A DNA stretch of 6,070 nt, taken from NCBI GenBank assembly GCA_016839425.1, contig JAEOUI010000503.1, positions 1 through 6,070 on the forward strand, in the 5' to 3' direction. This stretch comes from Promethearchaeota archaeon (GTDB lineage: Archaea; Asgardarchaeota; Lokiarchaeia; Sigynarchaeales; SOKP01). The notes under the pieces were generated by a model. The model worked only from the letters and a program-made list of their open reading frames with translations. It searched no databases and was not told where the DNA came from. Shown in pieces: positions 1 through 6,006 of this stretch; the first letter of the stretch is position 1, and each line of letters starts with the position of its first letter. The position numbers and the translations under genes were made by a program.

Positions 1-2
1 CA

Positions 3-836
3 ATGATTTTTTTTAGAAACGAAGCTCCAGAAAGGACTCTAAAATTTATGGACTCTCGCTCTAAAGAAAAGTTAATACAAAATTACTTGAAAAGCGATAA
101 ACGATTAATTGTATTAGATTACGATGGCACGCTAGTTGATTTCGTAAAGGACCCTAATAATGCTCATCCTGATGAGGAGTTATTATTAATCCTTAACAAA
201 CTTGCTAAGGACGAAGCAAATAATGTTTATATTGTAAGTGGCCGTGATAAAAAAGACTTGGATAAGTGGCTTGGAGATTTAAGCATTGGTTTAGTGGCTG
301 AACACGGATTTTGGATTAAAGAAATCGGAATGGAATGGGAACAAATTGAACCCATTAAAACTGATTGGAAGGAGGGTGCTCGTGCCATTATGGAAAGATA
401 TGTGAACAGGACTTTAAAATCGTTTATTGAAGAAAAAGAGATTTCGCTCGCTTGGCATTATAGGAGCTCAGAATCTGAATTGGGGGCGATTCGGGCTAGA
501 GAGCTCGAAATTGATCTTTCGAATTTTAGTCACAATCTTAATTTGCAAGTATTACGAGGTAATAAGGTTGTAGAACTCCGCTATGCAAATATCAATAAAG
601 GTAGAATTGTGTCTCGACTCATATCGATTAAAGACTCGAGTTTCATTCTTATCGTAGGAGACGATGCGACCGATGAAGATATGTTTGAAATCGCACCAGA
701 ATCTGCCTATTCAATAAAAGTAGGTCTGCAACGAACTAAAGCGCGCTATAACATTATTTCTTCTCGGGCAACTCGTTTGTTATTAAAGGACCTAATTGAG
801 TCTGAAAAATATCGATTAGAAGTCCAAAATCTTTAA
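3..836 (+). CDS. otsB: Trehalose-6-phosphate phosphatase, HAD superfamily (OtsB-like), possibly 5'-partial
   Basis: Predicted to remove the phosphate from trehalose-6-phosphate to give trehalose, in the cytoplasm. All HAD motifs are visible. Motif I is DYDGT at residues 39-43 (nucleophile D39, acid/base D41). Motif II is the Ser of IVSGR (S79). The GNKVVELR block (187-194) and the Lys of NKG (199) give the motif III region. Motif IV is GDDATDEDMF (219-228). EEKEISLAWHYR (143-154) and NLQVLRGNKVVELR (180-193) are cap and core blocks typical of trehalose phosphatases, especially the C-terminal half of fused synthase/phosphatase proteins. At 277 residues it is the usual size for a stand-alone phosphatase. 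The first ATG lies two bases from the window edge, so the frame may continue upstream as a fusion. An internal ATG at base 48 (MDSRSK), with AAAGGA at 31-36 before it, is a credible alternative start just ahead of the domain. A TreT-type gene follows on the same strand. Family confidence is high; the start is uncertain. Confidence 0.9.
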   Translation: MIFFRNEAPERTLKFMDSRSKEKLIQNYLKSDKRLIVLDYDGTLVDFVKDPNNAHPDEELLLILNKLAKDEANNVYIVSGRDKKDLDKWLGDLSIGLVAEHGFWIKEIGMEWEQIEPIKTDWKEGARAIMERYVNRTLKSFIEEKEISLAWHYRSSESELGAIRARELEIDLSNFSHNLNLQVLRGNKVVELRYANINKGRIVSRLISIKDSSFILIVGDDATDEDMFEIAPESAYSIKVGLQRTKARYNIISSRATRLLLKDLIESEKYRLEVQNL

Positions 837-930
837 AACAATAATTTATTTTATTGAATCTATGAATTATAACGATGTGTATTAATTTATTATTACAATT
901 ATCATAAATGATCTTTTGAGGGAATAATTA
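837..930 (+). promoter_or_regulatory. AT-rich intergenic leader between phosphatase and TreT genes, possible TATA element
   Basis: These 94 bases are almost entirely A and T apart from the ribosome binding site at the end. TTTATTATTA at 886-895, about 35-45 bases before the TreT start, could serve as an archaeal TATA box for a separate promoter. In such AT-rich sequence the match carries little weight. Co-transcription with the upstream phosphatase gene is equally possible, because no long T-tract follows its stop codon. Confidence 0.2.
918..923 (+). promoter_or_regulatory. Ribosome binding site for the TreT-like gene
   Basis: GAGGGA lies seven bases before the ATG at 931 and is complementary to the anti-Shine-Dalgarno end of 16S rRNA. 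It is the clearest such site in the window and supports the start at 931. It also suggests that this gene is translated from a leadered or co-transcribed message, whereas the other genes here lack a strong site. Confidence 0.6.
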
Positions 931-2172
931 ATGTATTTAAAAGATATGGTTAAAAACTCAGGCTCGGAAAGTTTGATGAAAAGGTTTGCTTCGGTAGTAG
1001 GGTATTCTGAGATAAGCGATCTTATTAAATTGGCAAAACCCTTATACGATAAAAGGATCATCCATGTGAATTCGACATTATACGGTGGTGGAGTTGTGGA
1101 AATACTCAATGACTTGGTAGTAATGATGAATGAGTTGGGAATAGATGCCGAATGGCACCAAATTAAAGGCACACCCGAATTCTTTACGACTACAAAAATC
1201 ATACACAATGCATTGCAAGGCGGTCGAAAGGGCTTATCAAAAAACCGAAAGAGAATATATATGGATGTAAACAGGCGCAATTCAATATATAACCATTTAG
1301 AGCATTCCGACTGCGTAATAATCCACGATCCTCAGCCATTACCAATAATTGAATTCTATAAAAAGCGTCAACCCTGGATCTGGAGGTGTCATATTGATAT
1401 TTCGCGTCGTAACGCATTCGTATGGAATTATTTAAAGAAATATCTCGAAAAATACGACGCAATGATAGTTTCGATGGATAAATATAAACAACTAGTTAAA
1501 CTTCCTCAAACTATCATCCCGCCCTCGATCTCGCCATTTAACGACAAAAACACCGAACTTAGTGAAGATAGAATCGAACATTACCTTTCTAAATATGGAA
1601 TCGAATTGGATAAACCCATAATATCACAAATTTCGCGCTTCGATCCTTGGAAAGATCCAATTGGTGTTGTTGAGGCATTCAAGCTAGTTAAAGAAAAATT
1701 TGAGTGTCGTTTAGTACTTTTAGGTAATATGGCACAGGACGATCCAGAGGGACAAATCATATATGAACAACTAATAGATCATGTAAAGGATGATCCAGAT
1801 ATTACTGTGAGCACGGCCGAAAGTAGTCTACTAGTAAACGCTCTCCAAAGATATTCAAAAGTAGTGATTCAAAAATCCTTAAGAGAGGGCTTTGCACTGA
1901 CCGTAAGCGAAGCGTTATGGAAAGAGACACCCGTAGTGGGCGGAAATGTTGGGGGCATTCCTCTCCAAGTTATCGACGGAAAGACGGGGTATTTAGTGAA
2001 TAATGTTGGGGAATGTGCTGATAGAGTCCTTAAACTCCTCAATGATCCCGCTCTTGCAAAGCAAATGGGAAAAGCAGGAAAAGAACACGTCAAAAAGAAC
2101 TTCTTGATGACCAGACACCTTAGGGATTATGTCGAACTATTGAGAGACAAGATAATCACTTATAAAATCTAA
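931..2172 (+). CDS. treT: TreT-type trehalose synthase (GT4 family glycosyltransferase)
   Basis: Predicted trehalose glycosyltransferring synthase: TreT joins the glucose of an NDP-glucose to free glucose to make trehalose, reversibly. The 413 residues match the usual length. The N-terminal Rossmann half has the family signature HVNSTLYGGGVVEILNDLV (45-63), then EWHQIKGTPEFF (74-85), a KIIHNALQG block (89-97), HDPQPLP (132-138) and WRCHIDIS (151-158). The C-terminal GT-B half has SRFDPWKDP (235-243, nucleotide-sugar binding Arg/Lys) and the GT4 E-x7-E element REGFALTVSEA (318-328; E319, E327). GGNVGGIPLQV and DGKTGYLV follow. These signatures are shared with fungal-type trehalose phosphorylase, which is usually much longer. 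The start at 931 has a good ribosome binding site. The neighbouring trehalose-6-phosphate phosphatase raises the possibility that glucose-6-phosphate is an acceptor; that is inference only. Convergent with the hydrolase gene, 31 bases away. Confidence 0.88.
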   Translation: MYLKDMVKNSGSESLMKRFASVVGYSEISDLIKLAKPLYDKRIIHVNSTLYGGGVVEILNDLVVMMNELGIDAEWHQIKGTPEFFTTTKIIHNALQGGRKGLSKNRKRIYMDVNRRNSIYNHLEHSDCVIIHDPQPLPIIEFYKKRQPWIWRCHIDISRRNAFVWNYLKKYLEKYDAMIVSMDKYKQLVKLPQTIIPPSISPFNDKNTELSEDRIEHYLSKYGIELDKPIISQISRFDPWKDPIGVVEAFKLVKEKFECRLVLLGNMAQDDPEGQIIYEQLIDHVKDDPDITVSTAESSLLVNALQRYSKVVIQKSLREGFALTVSEALWKETPVVGGNVGGIPLQVIDGKTGYLVNNVGECADRVLKLLNDPALAKQMGKAGKEHVKKNFLMTRHLRDYVELLRDKIITYKI

Positions 2173-2203
2173 TTTATAATTCCAGACAAAAATAGAATAA
2201 TAA
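2173..2203. other. Convergent intergenic spacer with weak T-tract
   Basis: These 31 AT-rich bases separate the ends of two converging genes. On the reverse strand a T5 run (bases 2192-2188), about a dozen bases past the hydrolase stop, could act as a short archaeal oligo-T termination signal. No comparable T run appears on the forward strand, so forward transcripts from the trehalose genes may read into the antisense of the hydrolase gene. Confidence 0.25.
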
Positions 2204-2959
2204 TTAGAATACTTCTTTAATATTTGAATAAATTTTAGCTAACTTTTTTCCATCCAATCCATCACCTATCAAGAACGCCTCTTCAGAAGTAATGGTTGGA
2301 GCGTAATCACTTTTCAAGGAAAACTTTGCTCCAATTAAATCGTTCACTGATAAAGGAAAATCCGTTCCAAGAAGGAGCCGATCTTCTATTGTATCGAAAT
2401 TATCAAGGATTAACTTGCGCTTTCTTGGCGAGGCTAATATTGAAGTTTCGATAAATACATTATCAAGACGCTCGCACGCATGAATTGCCTCTAAAACTAA
2501 CTTTTCCATTAATTTAATTCCTGCCATTTTGTCGGGTAAAGGTGGTGCGTACGAGCCGGAATGTGCAATTATAAATTGTAAGTCAGCATGCCGCGAGGCT
2601 ATTTCCGCTACGAAAGAAGGTCGAGACAAGTCAGGTCTAAGTTGATTGCAGTGAATTAATAATGGTAAGTTATATTCAATTGCGAAATTAAGTGCTGGAA
2701 GGAGGTTTTTTTCGTTAATAGCTATATTATCTATCCACGATTCGAACTTTAAGCCATCGGGAATTGGATGAGGTTGGAAACTTGCTTCATGCATCCAGAA
2801 GAACTTGTAAATTTTGCAATTGATGCTTTTAATTTTAATAATATCGTAATAACTATCGTATATTCCAATGATTGAACTTATATTATGGTCCAGAATGTAA
2901 TTCTCGTATAAGTTTGGTTCTTTATCGGAAAGGATATGTATATGGGCGTCGGATCTCAT
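2204..2959 (-). CDS. Amidohydrolase-family (TIM-barrel) metal-dependent hydrolase
   Basis: Predicted cytoplasmic metal-dependent hydrolase (or decarboxylase) of the amidohydrolase-2/TatD-like group; the substrate is unknown. Visible metal ligands, counted from the ATG, are the HxH of SDAHIHI near the N-terminus (H6, H8), H103 in LPLLIHCNQ, H133 in FIIAHSGSY and D200 in LLLGTDFPL. These are strand-end positions of a TIM barrel. LDNVFIETS (166-173) is the usual strand before the last Asp. The length of 251 residues is short for amidohydrolase-2 proteins, closer to TatD-type enzymes. The ATG at 2959 is preferred. A TTG two codons upstream (2965) is in frame, and an in-frame TGA lies a short way beyond, so the start must be near here. 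No convincing Shine-Dalgarno is seen. It lies 52 bases downstream of the CoA-ligase-like gene on the same strand, so a shared pathway is likely but unproven. Confidence 0.8.
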   Translation of the reverse strand: MRSDAHIHILSDKEPNLYENYILDHNISSIIGIYDSYYDIIKIKSINCKIYKFFWMHEASFQPHPIPDGLKFESWIDNIAINEKNLLPALNFAIEYNLPLLIHCNQLRPDLSRPSFVAEIASRHADLQFIIAHSGSYAPPLPDKMAGIKLMEKLVLEAIHACERLDNVFIETSILASPRKRKLILDNFDTIEDRLLLGTDFPLSVNDLIGAKFSLKSDYAPTITSEEAFLIGDGLDGKKLAKIYSNIKEVF

Positions 2960-3001
2960 GATCAAATCAAAATTTCTTTTTATTCACTTTGTAAGATAGA
3001 T

Positions 3002-3010
3002 AAAAAAAAA
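3002..3010 (-). terminator. T9 tract after the ligase-like gene
   Basis: On the reverse strand, nine consecutive T residues start one base after the TAA stop of the ligase-like gene. Archaeal RNA polymerase commonly terminates at oligo-T runs without a hairpin, so this is a plausible full or partial terminator between the two reverse-strand genes. If it is efficient, the hydrolase gene would need its own promoter in the remaining 40 or so bases. Confidence 0.45.
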
Positions 3011-3011
3011 T

Positions 3012-4223
3012 TTAAGAAGCTTTCGCAAACTTTCGTATTGTATTATTGAAAGCGTTTTGCTTTCTTAAATCGACGAATCTTTTCCCCTTGCGTCCAATTA
3101 GGGGTATACTATCTTTTGAAACCAATTTGACATTGTTTGGAGTTATGAATGTTGTAGCATTTATTGCTTTCTTTATTGCCCGAGGTTCGATTCCATCGCC
3201 TTCGACATAGACCGTTGTAATATCCAAACCACCTACATCTTCGATTATAAATAAATAATTTCGTACCTCCTTGAATGCGCACATTGCGGACTCGACTGCG
3301 TATGGACTTATCAGCGTGCCCTTAACTTTTACGAGTTCGTCTATCCTCTCTTCTATATGACTAATTAGAGGGCTTTTATCGCCACAAGGACATGATCCGT
3401 CTATAATCTTCCCTAAATCTCTTGACCTGAACCGAATAGCAAGCGTTCCGGTCTTTTTCAATGTAGTATAGGTTAATTCACCCTTGCTATTGCGTTCGTC
3501 TAATACTTCAACATGGATGTCTTCGATCGGCCAATGAAAGCCAATTTTTTCGCAGCATTCAGAGCCCGCTCCAATCTCAGAAAGTCCGTATCCACAATAC
3601 GCTTCAATGTCCCATAAGTCTTCGATGAGCTTGCGTTTCTTGTCGTGGAGTGGTTCTCCTAAGCAATAAGCTCTTTTAAAAGACAAATCTCTTGGATCCT
3701 TGCCCGAATCTAAATAATCGTTAGCTAATTTAAGCAAATATTGCGGTATCCCAACAAAAACCGTAGGCTTAAAAAGTTCGAACAGGTTAAAGTGAGCGCT
3801 TGTTGAAGTGAGCGTCCCTGCTGGGATTATTTTAGCACTCATCCCTATGGTTGCGTCGTGAAGAACCAATCCCGCAAAGAACATTCCGTAAGGAGTTGCG
3901 TTATATATGATATCTCTCTTTGTTGTACCAATCAATCGCAAGCACTTGATGTTTTGTCTTACATAAATGTCCCAATCATTTTTAGTAAACCCGACCACAG
4001 TAGGTGTGCCGCTTGTCCCTGATGTCGTGTGAAATTTTATGATGTCTTCTGGTTTTCCAATTGCTTCATAAAAGTTACTTGTTAGATGGCTTTTAGAAAC
4101 AGTGGGTAACTTGCTAAGATCGGTCAAACTATTTATTGAATCTTTTTTAATGCCTTTTTTACTATATAAGCTAGCATATAGGGGAGTCTTAAATGCTAAA
4201 TTCATTAAATCTTTCACGATCAT
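3012..4223 (-). CDS. Phenylacetate-CoA ligase-like (PaaK / F390 synthetase family) adenylate-forming enzyme
   Basis: Predicted to activate a carboxylic acid with ATP as an acyl-adenylate, probably followed by transfer to CoA; the acid is unknown. Motifs, counted from the ATG at 4223 (403 residues): the phosphate-binding loop TTSGTSGTP (66-74), the adenine-pocket block AYCGYGLSEIG (208-218), GELTYTTL (248-255), IRFRSRDLG (263-271), and the Cys-rich CPCG (278-281) with preceding Cys pair 223-224 and H230, typical of PaaK relatives. The hinge-proximal RIDELVKVKG (293-302) follows, then a C-terminal RKGKRFVDLR (378-387) whose Lys is the expected catalytic one. It is slightly shorter than PaaK (about 430-440), mainly at the N-terminus. 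TTG at 4232 and GTG at 4217 are alternative starts; none has a Shine-Dalgarno, so a leaderless transcript is possible. First gene of a reverse-strand pair with the hydrolase, and divergent from the eRF1-like gene. Confidence 0.85.
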   Translation of the reverse strand: MIVKDLMNLAFKTPLYASLYSKKGIKKDSINSLTDLSKLPTVSKSHLTSNFYEAIGKPEDIIKFHTTSGTSGTPTVVGFTKNDWDIYVRQNIKCLRLIGTTKRDIIYNATPYGMFFAGLVLHDATIGMSAKIIPAGTLTSTSAHFNLFELFKPTVFVGIPQYLLKLANDYLDSGKDPRDLSFKRAYCLGEPLHDKKRKLIEDLWDIEAYCGYGLSEIGAGSECCEKIGFHWPIEDIHVEVLDERNSKGELTYTTLKKTGTLAIRFRSRDLGKIIDGSCPCGDKSPLISHIEERIDELVKVKGTLISPYAVESAMCAFKEVRNYLFIIEDVGGLDITTVYVEGDGIEPRAIKKAINATTFITPNNVKLVSKDSIPLIGRKGKRFVDLRKQNAFNNTIRKFAKAS

Positions 4224-4384
4224 GATTATCAATATAATAATACTCGCACGCCCCTATTGTATTTTGGGTTTAAGCGTTAAAACAAGTTTAAACATTTTAA
4301 TAGGATTTAAAAATAATTGGAGAATAGATTCTTAAAAATAAATACTAACAACTATTAATTTTCATTCATGAATATCATTGTAGG
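4224..4384. promoter_or_regulatory. Divergent intergenic region with candidate promoters
   Basis: This region of 161 bases separates the reverse-strand ligase-like gene from the forward eRF1-like gene and should hold both promoters. Visible elements are TATTATTATA on the reverse strand (about 4242-4233), close to the ligase start; TTAAAAATA at 4332-4340 on the forward strand, about 45 bases before the eRF1-like ATG; an 8-bp palindrome GTTTAAAC at 4286-4293; and a 10-bp palindrome ATTCATGAAT at 4364-4373, just ahead of the eRF1-like start. A GC-rich patch at 4246-4255 stands out from the AT-rich surroundings and lies in the ligase leader. All assignments rest on pattern alone. Confidence 0.35.
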
Positions 4385-5122
4385 ATGACGATAAAAAAAA
4401 GAAATCGATCAAAACGCGGTCATCCGATCGCCGTTCTTATCGGATTCCACGACGAAAACGCTGTTGTTTGGAAGGTATTTAGTGAAGTTATTAGGCACCA
4501 TTTAACCATTGACCGCGGGAGGAAAAGAAGAAATCAAGACGAAAAGCAAATGTATCGTTTTCAAGAGAACATTGTTAATGTCTTGAGACCATTTTTTGAG
4601 GAAGGTATTCGGAGCATTGTACTACTTTGCCACCCAAAAACAAGATACTCTGATGAATTTCTAGAACATGTTAATAAGCATCATGTCTGGCTCTTTAAAA
4701 GCAGTGATAGAAGAGTCGTATTTTCAAAAATTGAAGGCAACCAAGCAAAAACGCAAAAAGACATTTATTACTTGAAAACAAGAGAGGATTTTGCATCACT
4801 CATCAATCATACTTCAAATCAAGAAGGTAATATAATCTTAGACGAGTTAAAACGGATTCTTAGCAAGAACGATTCTAAAGTATTGTACACATTAGAGGAA
4901 ATTGATGGAGAGTTGAAACTCATCAAGCGAGATCCTACCTTGTCCAAACCCCGTTATATCGTTTTGAATGAAACATATCTAAATAAACCGCAGAATAGGA
5001 ATAGAACTTATAGAATTCTTCAAATCGCAAGGAATAATTGCGTCATGACCAAGATTGTACGCAGTGAATCTGAATTAGGGCTTTTTCTTGAGAAACTTGG
5101 AGGCCTTGCTTGCTTTTATTAA
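4385..5122 (+). CDS. eRF1/Pelota-superfamily two-domain protein (VLRF1/baeRF1-like candidate ribosome-rescue factor)
   Basis: Probably acts on peptidyl-tRNA or the ribosome in rescue or quality control. The 245 residues resemble domains 2 and 3 of eRF1; the N-terminal codon-reading domain (NIKS type) is absent. The domain 2-like part covers about 12-105: AVLIGFHDENAVVWKVFSEV (16-35) matches the opening strands. The basic loop DRGRKRRNQDEKQMYRF (43-59) sits where eRF1 has its GGQ loop and following helix, so Q51 may correspond to the catalytic Gln, with Arg-Asn replacing Gly-Gly. GIRSIVLLCHP (74-84) fits the next strand. The domain 3-like part is about 148-245: ILDELKRILSKNDSKVLYTLEEI (151-173), RYIVLNE (190-196), then a C-terminal LGGLACFY (238-245) resembling the GGIAGILRY end of eRF1 and Pelota. 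A very basic N-terminal tail (K/R at 4-11) may bind rRNA. The ATG follows an in-frame stop at 4346; no true Shine-Dalgarno is seen. Superfamily placement is fairly sure; subfamily and activity are inferred. Confidence 0.7.
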   Translation: MTIKKRNRSKRGHPIAVLIGFHDENAVVWKVFSEVIRHHLTIDRGRKRRNQDEKQMYRFQENIVNVLRPFFEEGIRSIVLLCHPKTRYSDEFLEHVNKHHVWLFKSSDRRVVFSKIEGNQAKTQKDIYYLKTREDFASLINHTSNQEGNIILDELKRILSKNDSKVLYTLEEIDGELKLIKRDPTLSKPRYIVLNETYLNKPQNRNRTYRILQIARNNCVMTKIVRSESELGLFLEKLGGLACFY

Positions 5123-5241
5123 ATTTACAGGTTAAATTGAAAAGTATTAGAATTTATCTACTATAATTCTAATATTCATTAAAAAATAAAATTTACATGT
5201 CTAAGTAATCTAATCTTTTTAATTAAAGAGTTCAATTTACT
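5123..5241 (+). other. AT-rich intergenic region with a 10-bp inverted repeat
   Basis: These 119 bases lie between the eRF1-like gene and the secreted protein gene. They contain perfect inverted arms TATTAGAATT (5145-5154) and AATTCTAATA (5165-5174) around a 10-base loop, and the 9-mer AAATTTACA twice (5121-5129 and 5189-5197). A T5 run at 5216-5220 may end the upstream transcript or belong to a TATA-like TTTTTAATTA (5216-5225), about 20 bases before the next ATG, as would suit a near-leaderless message. No small gene is seen. Confidence 0.35.
5145..5174. repeat. Inverted repeat, 10-bp arms, 10-base loop
   Basis: The arms TATTAGAATT and AATTCTAATA are exact reverse complements and begin 22 bases after the stop of the eRF1-like gene. 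This could be a regulator-binding dyad for the downstream gene or a weak RNA hairpin at the 3' end of the upstream message. In AT-rich DNA such repeats also arise by chance. Confidence 0.5.
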
Positions 5242-6006
5242 ATGGGGAAAGTTAAATACATTTTAGAAACGACTAGTTTATTCTTTATATGTAATATCGT
5301 TGTTACAAGTTTATTTCTTCTTAATATTGTTCCATATCCCATTACAATTATTAAAAATGATCCTGAAGGTACCACAGATTTAGATCCCATAGTTCCTGAT
5401 CCAGATCCTATAGATCCCCCGATTAATAATATTGCAAAAAGAATTTCATATTTTAGCTTTAATAATTCTTTAGAAGATCTTTATGGGCGAGCGCAAGCAA
5501 GCGAGTATCCTCTAGGAAATCCAGAAGATATCGTCACATTTGTTGAGGGATACCGTGGAAGCGCAATAAGATCTTCTCACAATAATACGGATGATGGTGG
5601 AGGCGATTTTGAAATTAGTCATTATTCTCAAGGTTGGCCTGAAAGTCGCGAAATTTATATCAGTTACCACTTAAAATTGGAGGAAAATTATAGTACTCCT
5701 CCAGACGGAACCATTCATAATTTTAAACAATTTTGGTCGTATGGCGAGACGGGACATATTGAACTGGTCATGTATTATTTACAAGAAACGGAGTTCTCGT
5801 TTATCTGGCAACTTTCTGGAGATGCGGGTTGGGATGCTGGCACGGATATTAATAAATATTCGCCATTAATTCCTTTAACGAGAGATGAATGGATGCACTT
5901 CGAAATTTACATTAAATTATCAAGTGGAGTTAACGGTCAGTACGCCGATGGAATTTTTTCGTTTAAAATCGATGACAAGCTTATTTTTTATGGAAATGAT
6001 AACTAA
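5242..6006 (+). CDS. Membrane-anchored or secreted protein with concanavalin-A-like (polysaccharide-lyase-like) domain
   Basis: A cell-surface or exported protein of 254 residues. A hydrophobic segment at about 12-34 (TSLFFICNIVVTSLFLLNIV core) after a short basic start is a signal peptide or N-terminal anchor. It is followed by an acidic Pro/Asp linker with repeated DP units (DPIVPDPDPIDPP, 48-60). From about 68 the sequence is rich in alternating beta strands: YFSFNNSLEDLYG, YRGSAIRS, REIYISYHLKL (136-146), FKQFWSYG (161-168), EWMHFEIYIKLSSGVNGQYADGIFSFKIDDKLIF (216-249). The W-x-HFEIYIKL...NG...DG pattern recalls the jelly-roll fold of polysaccharide lyases and related glycan-binding proteins. 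The exact family and catalytic residues cannot be named. The protein stops right after the DGxFSFKIDDK strand, where this fold usually has further strands, so the C-terminus may be lost. The ATG at 5242 has no clear Shine-Dalgarno. Confidence 0.65.
   Translation: MGKVKYILETTSLFFICNIVVTSLFLLNIVPYPITIIKNDPEGTTDLDPIVPDPDPIDPPINNIAKRISYFSFNNSLEDLYGRAQASEYPLGNPEDIVTFVEGYRGSAIRSSHNNTDDGGGDFEISHYSQGWPESREIYISYHLKLEENYSTPPDGTIHNFKQFWSYGETGHIELVMYYLQETEFSFIWQLSGDAGWDAGTDINKYSPLIPLTRDEWMHFEIYIKLSSGVNGQYADGIFSFKIDDKLIFYGNDN

Noticed and set aside
882..1280. Reverse-strand open frame of 132 codons
   Set aside because: It lies opposite the start of the TreT-like gene, whose GT4 signatures are unmistakable. 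The antisense product has no recognisable motif.
1199..1462. Reverse-strand open frame of 87 codons
   Set aside because: It is fully antisense to the TreT-like gene and looks like a chance open frame.
1869..2093. Reverse-strand open frame of 74 codons, Ser/Pro/Phe-rich
   Set aside because: It is antisense to the conserved E-x7-E region of the TreT-like gene. Its composition is what antisense of that codon usage gives.
4102..4335. Forward open frame of 77 codons with hydrophobic stretches
   Set aside because: Half of it is antisense to the N-terminus of the ligase-like gene and the rest lies in the divergent promoter region. There is no ribosome binding site and no family resemblance.
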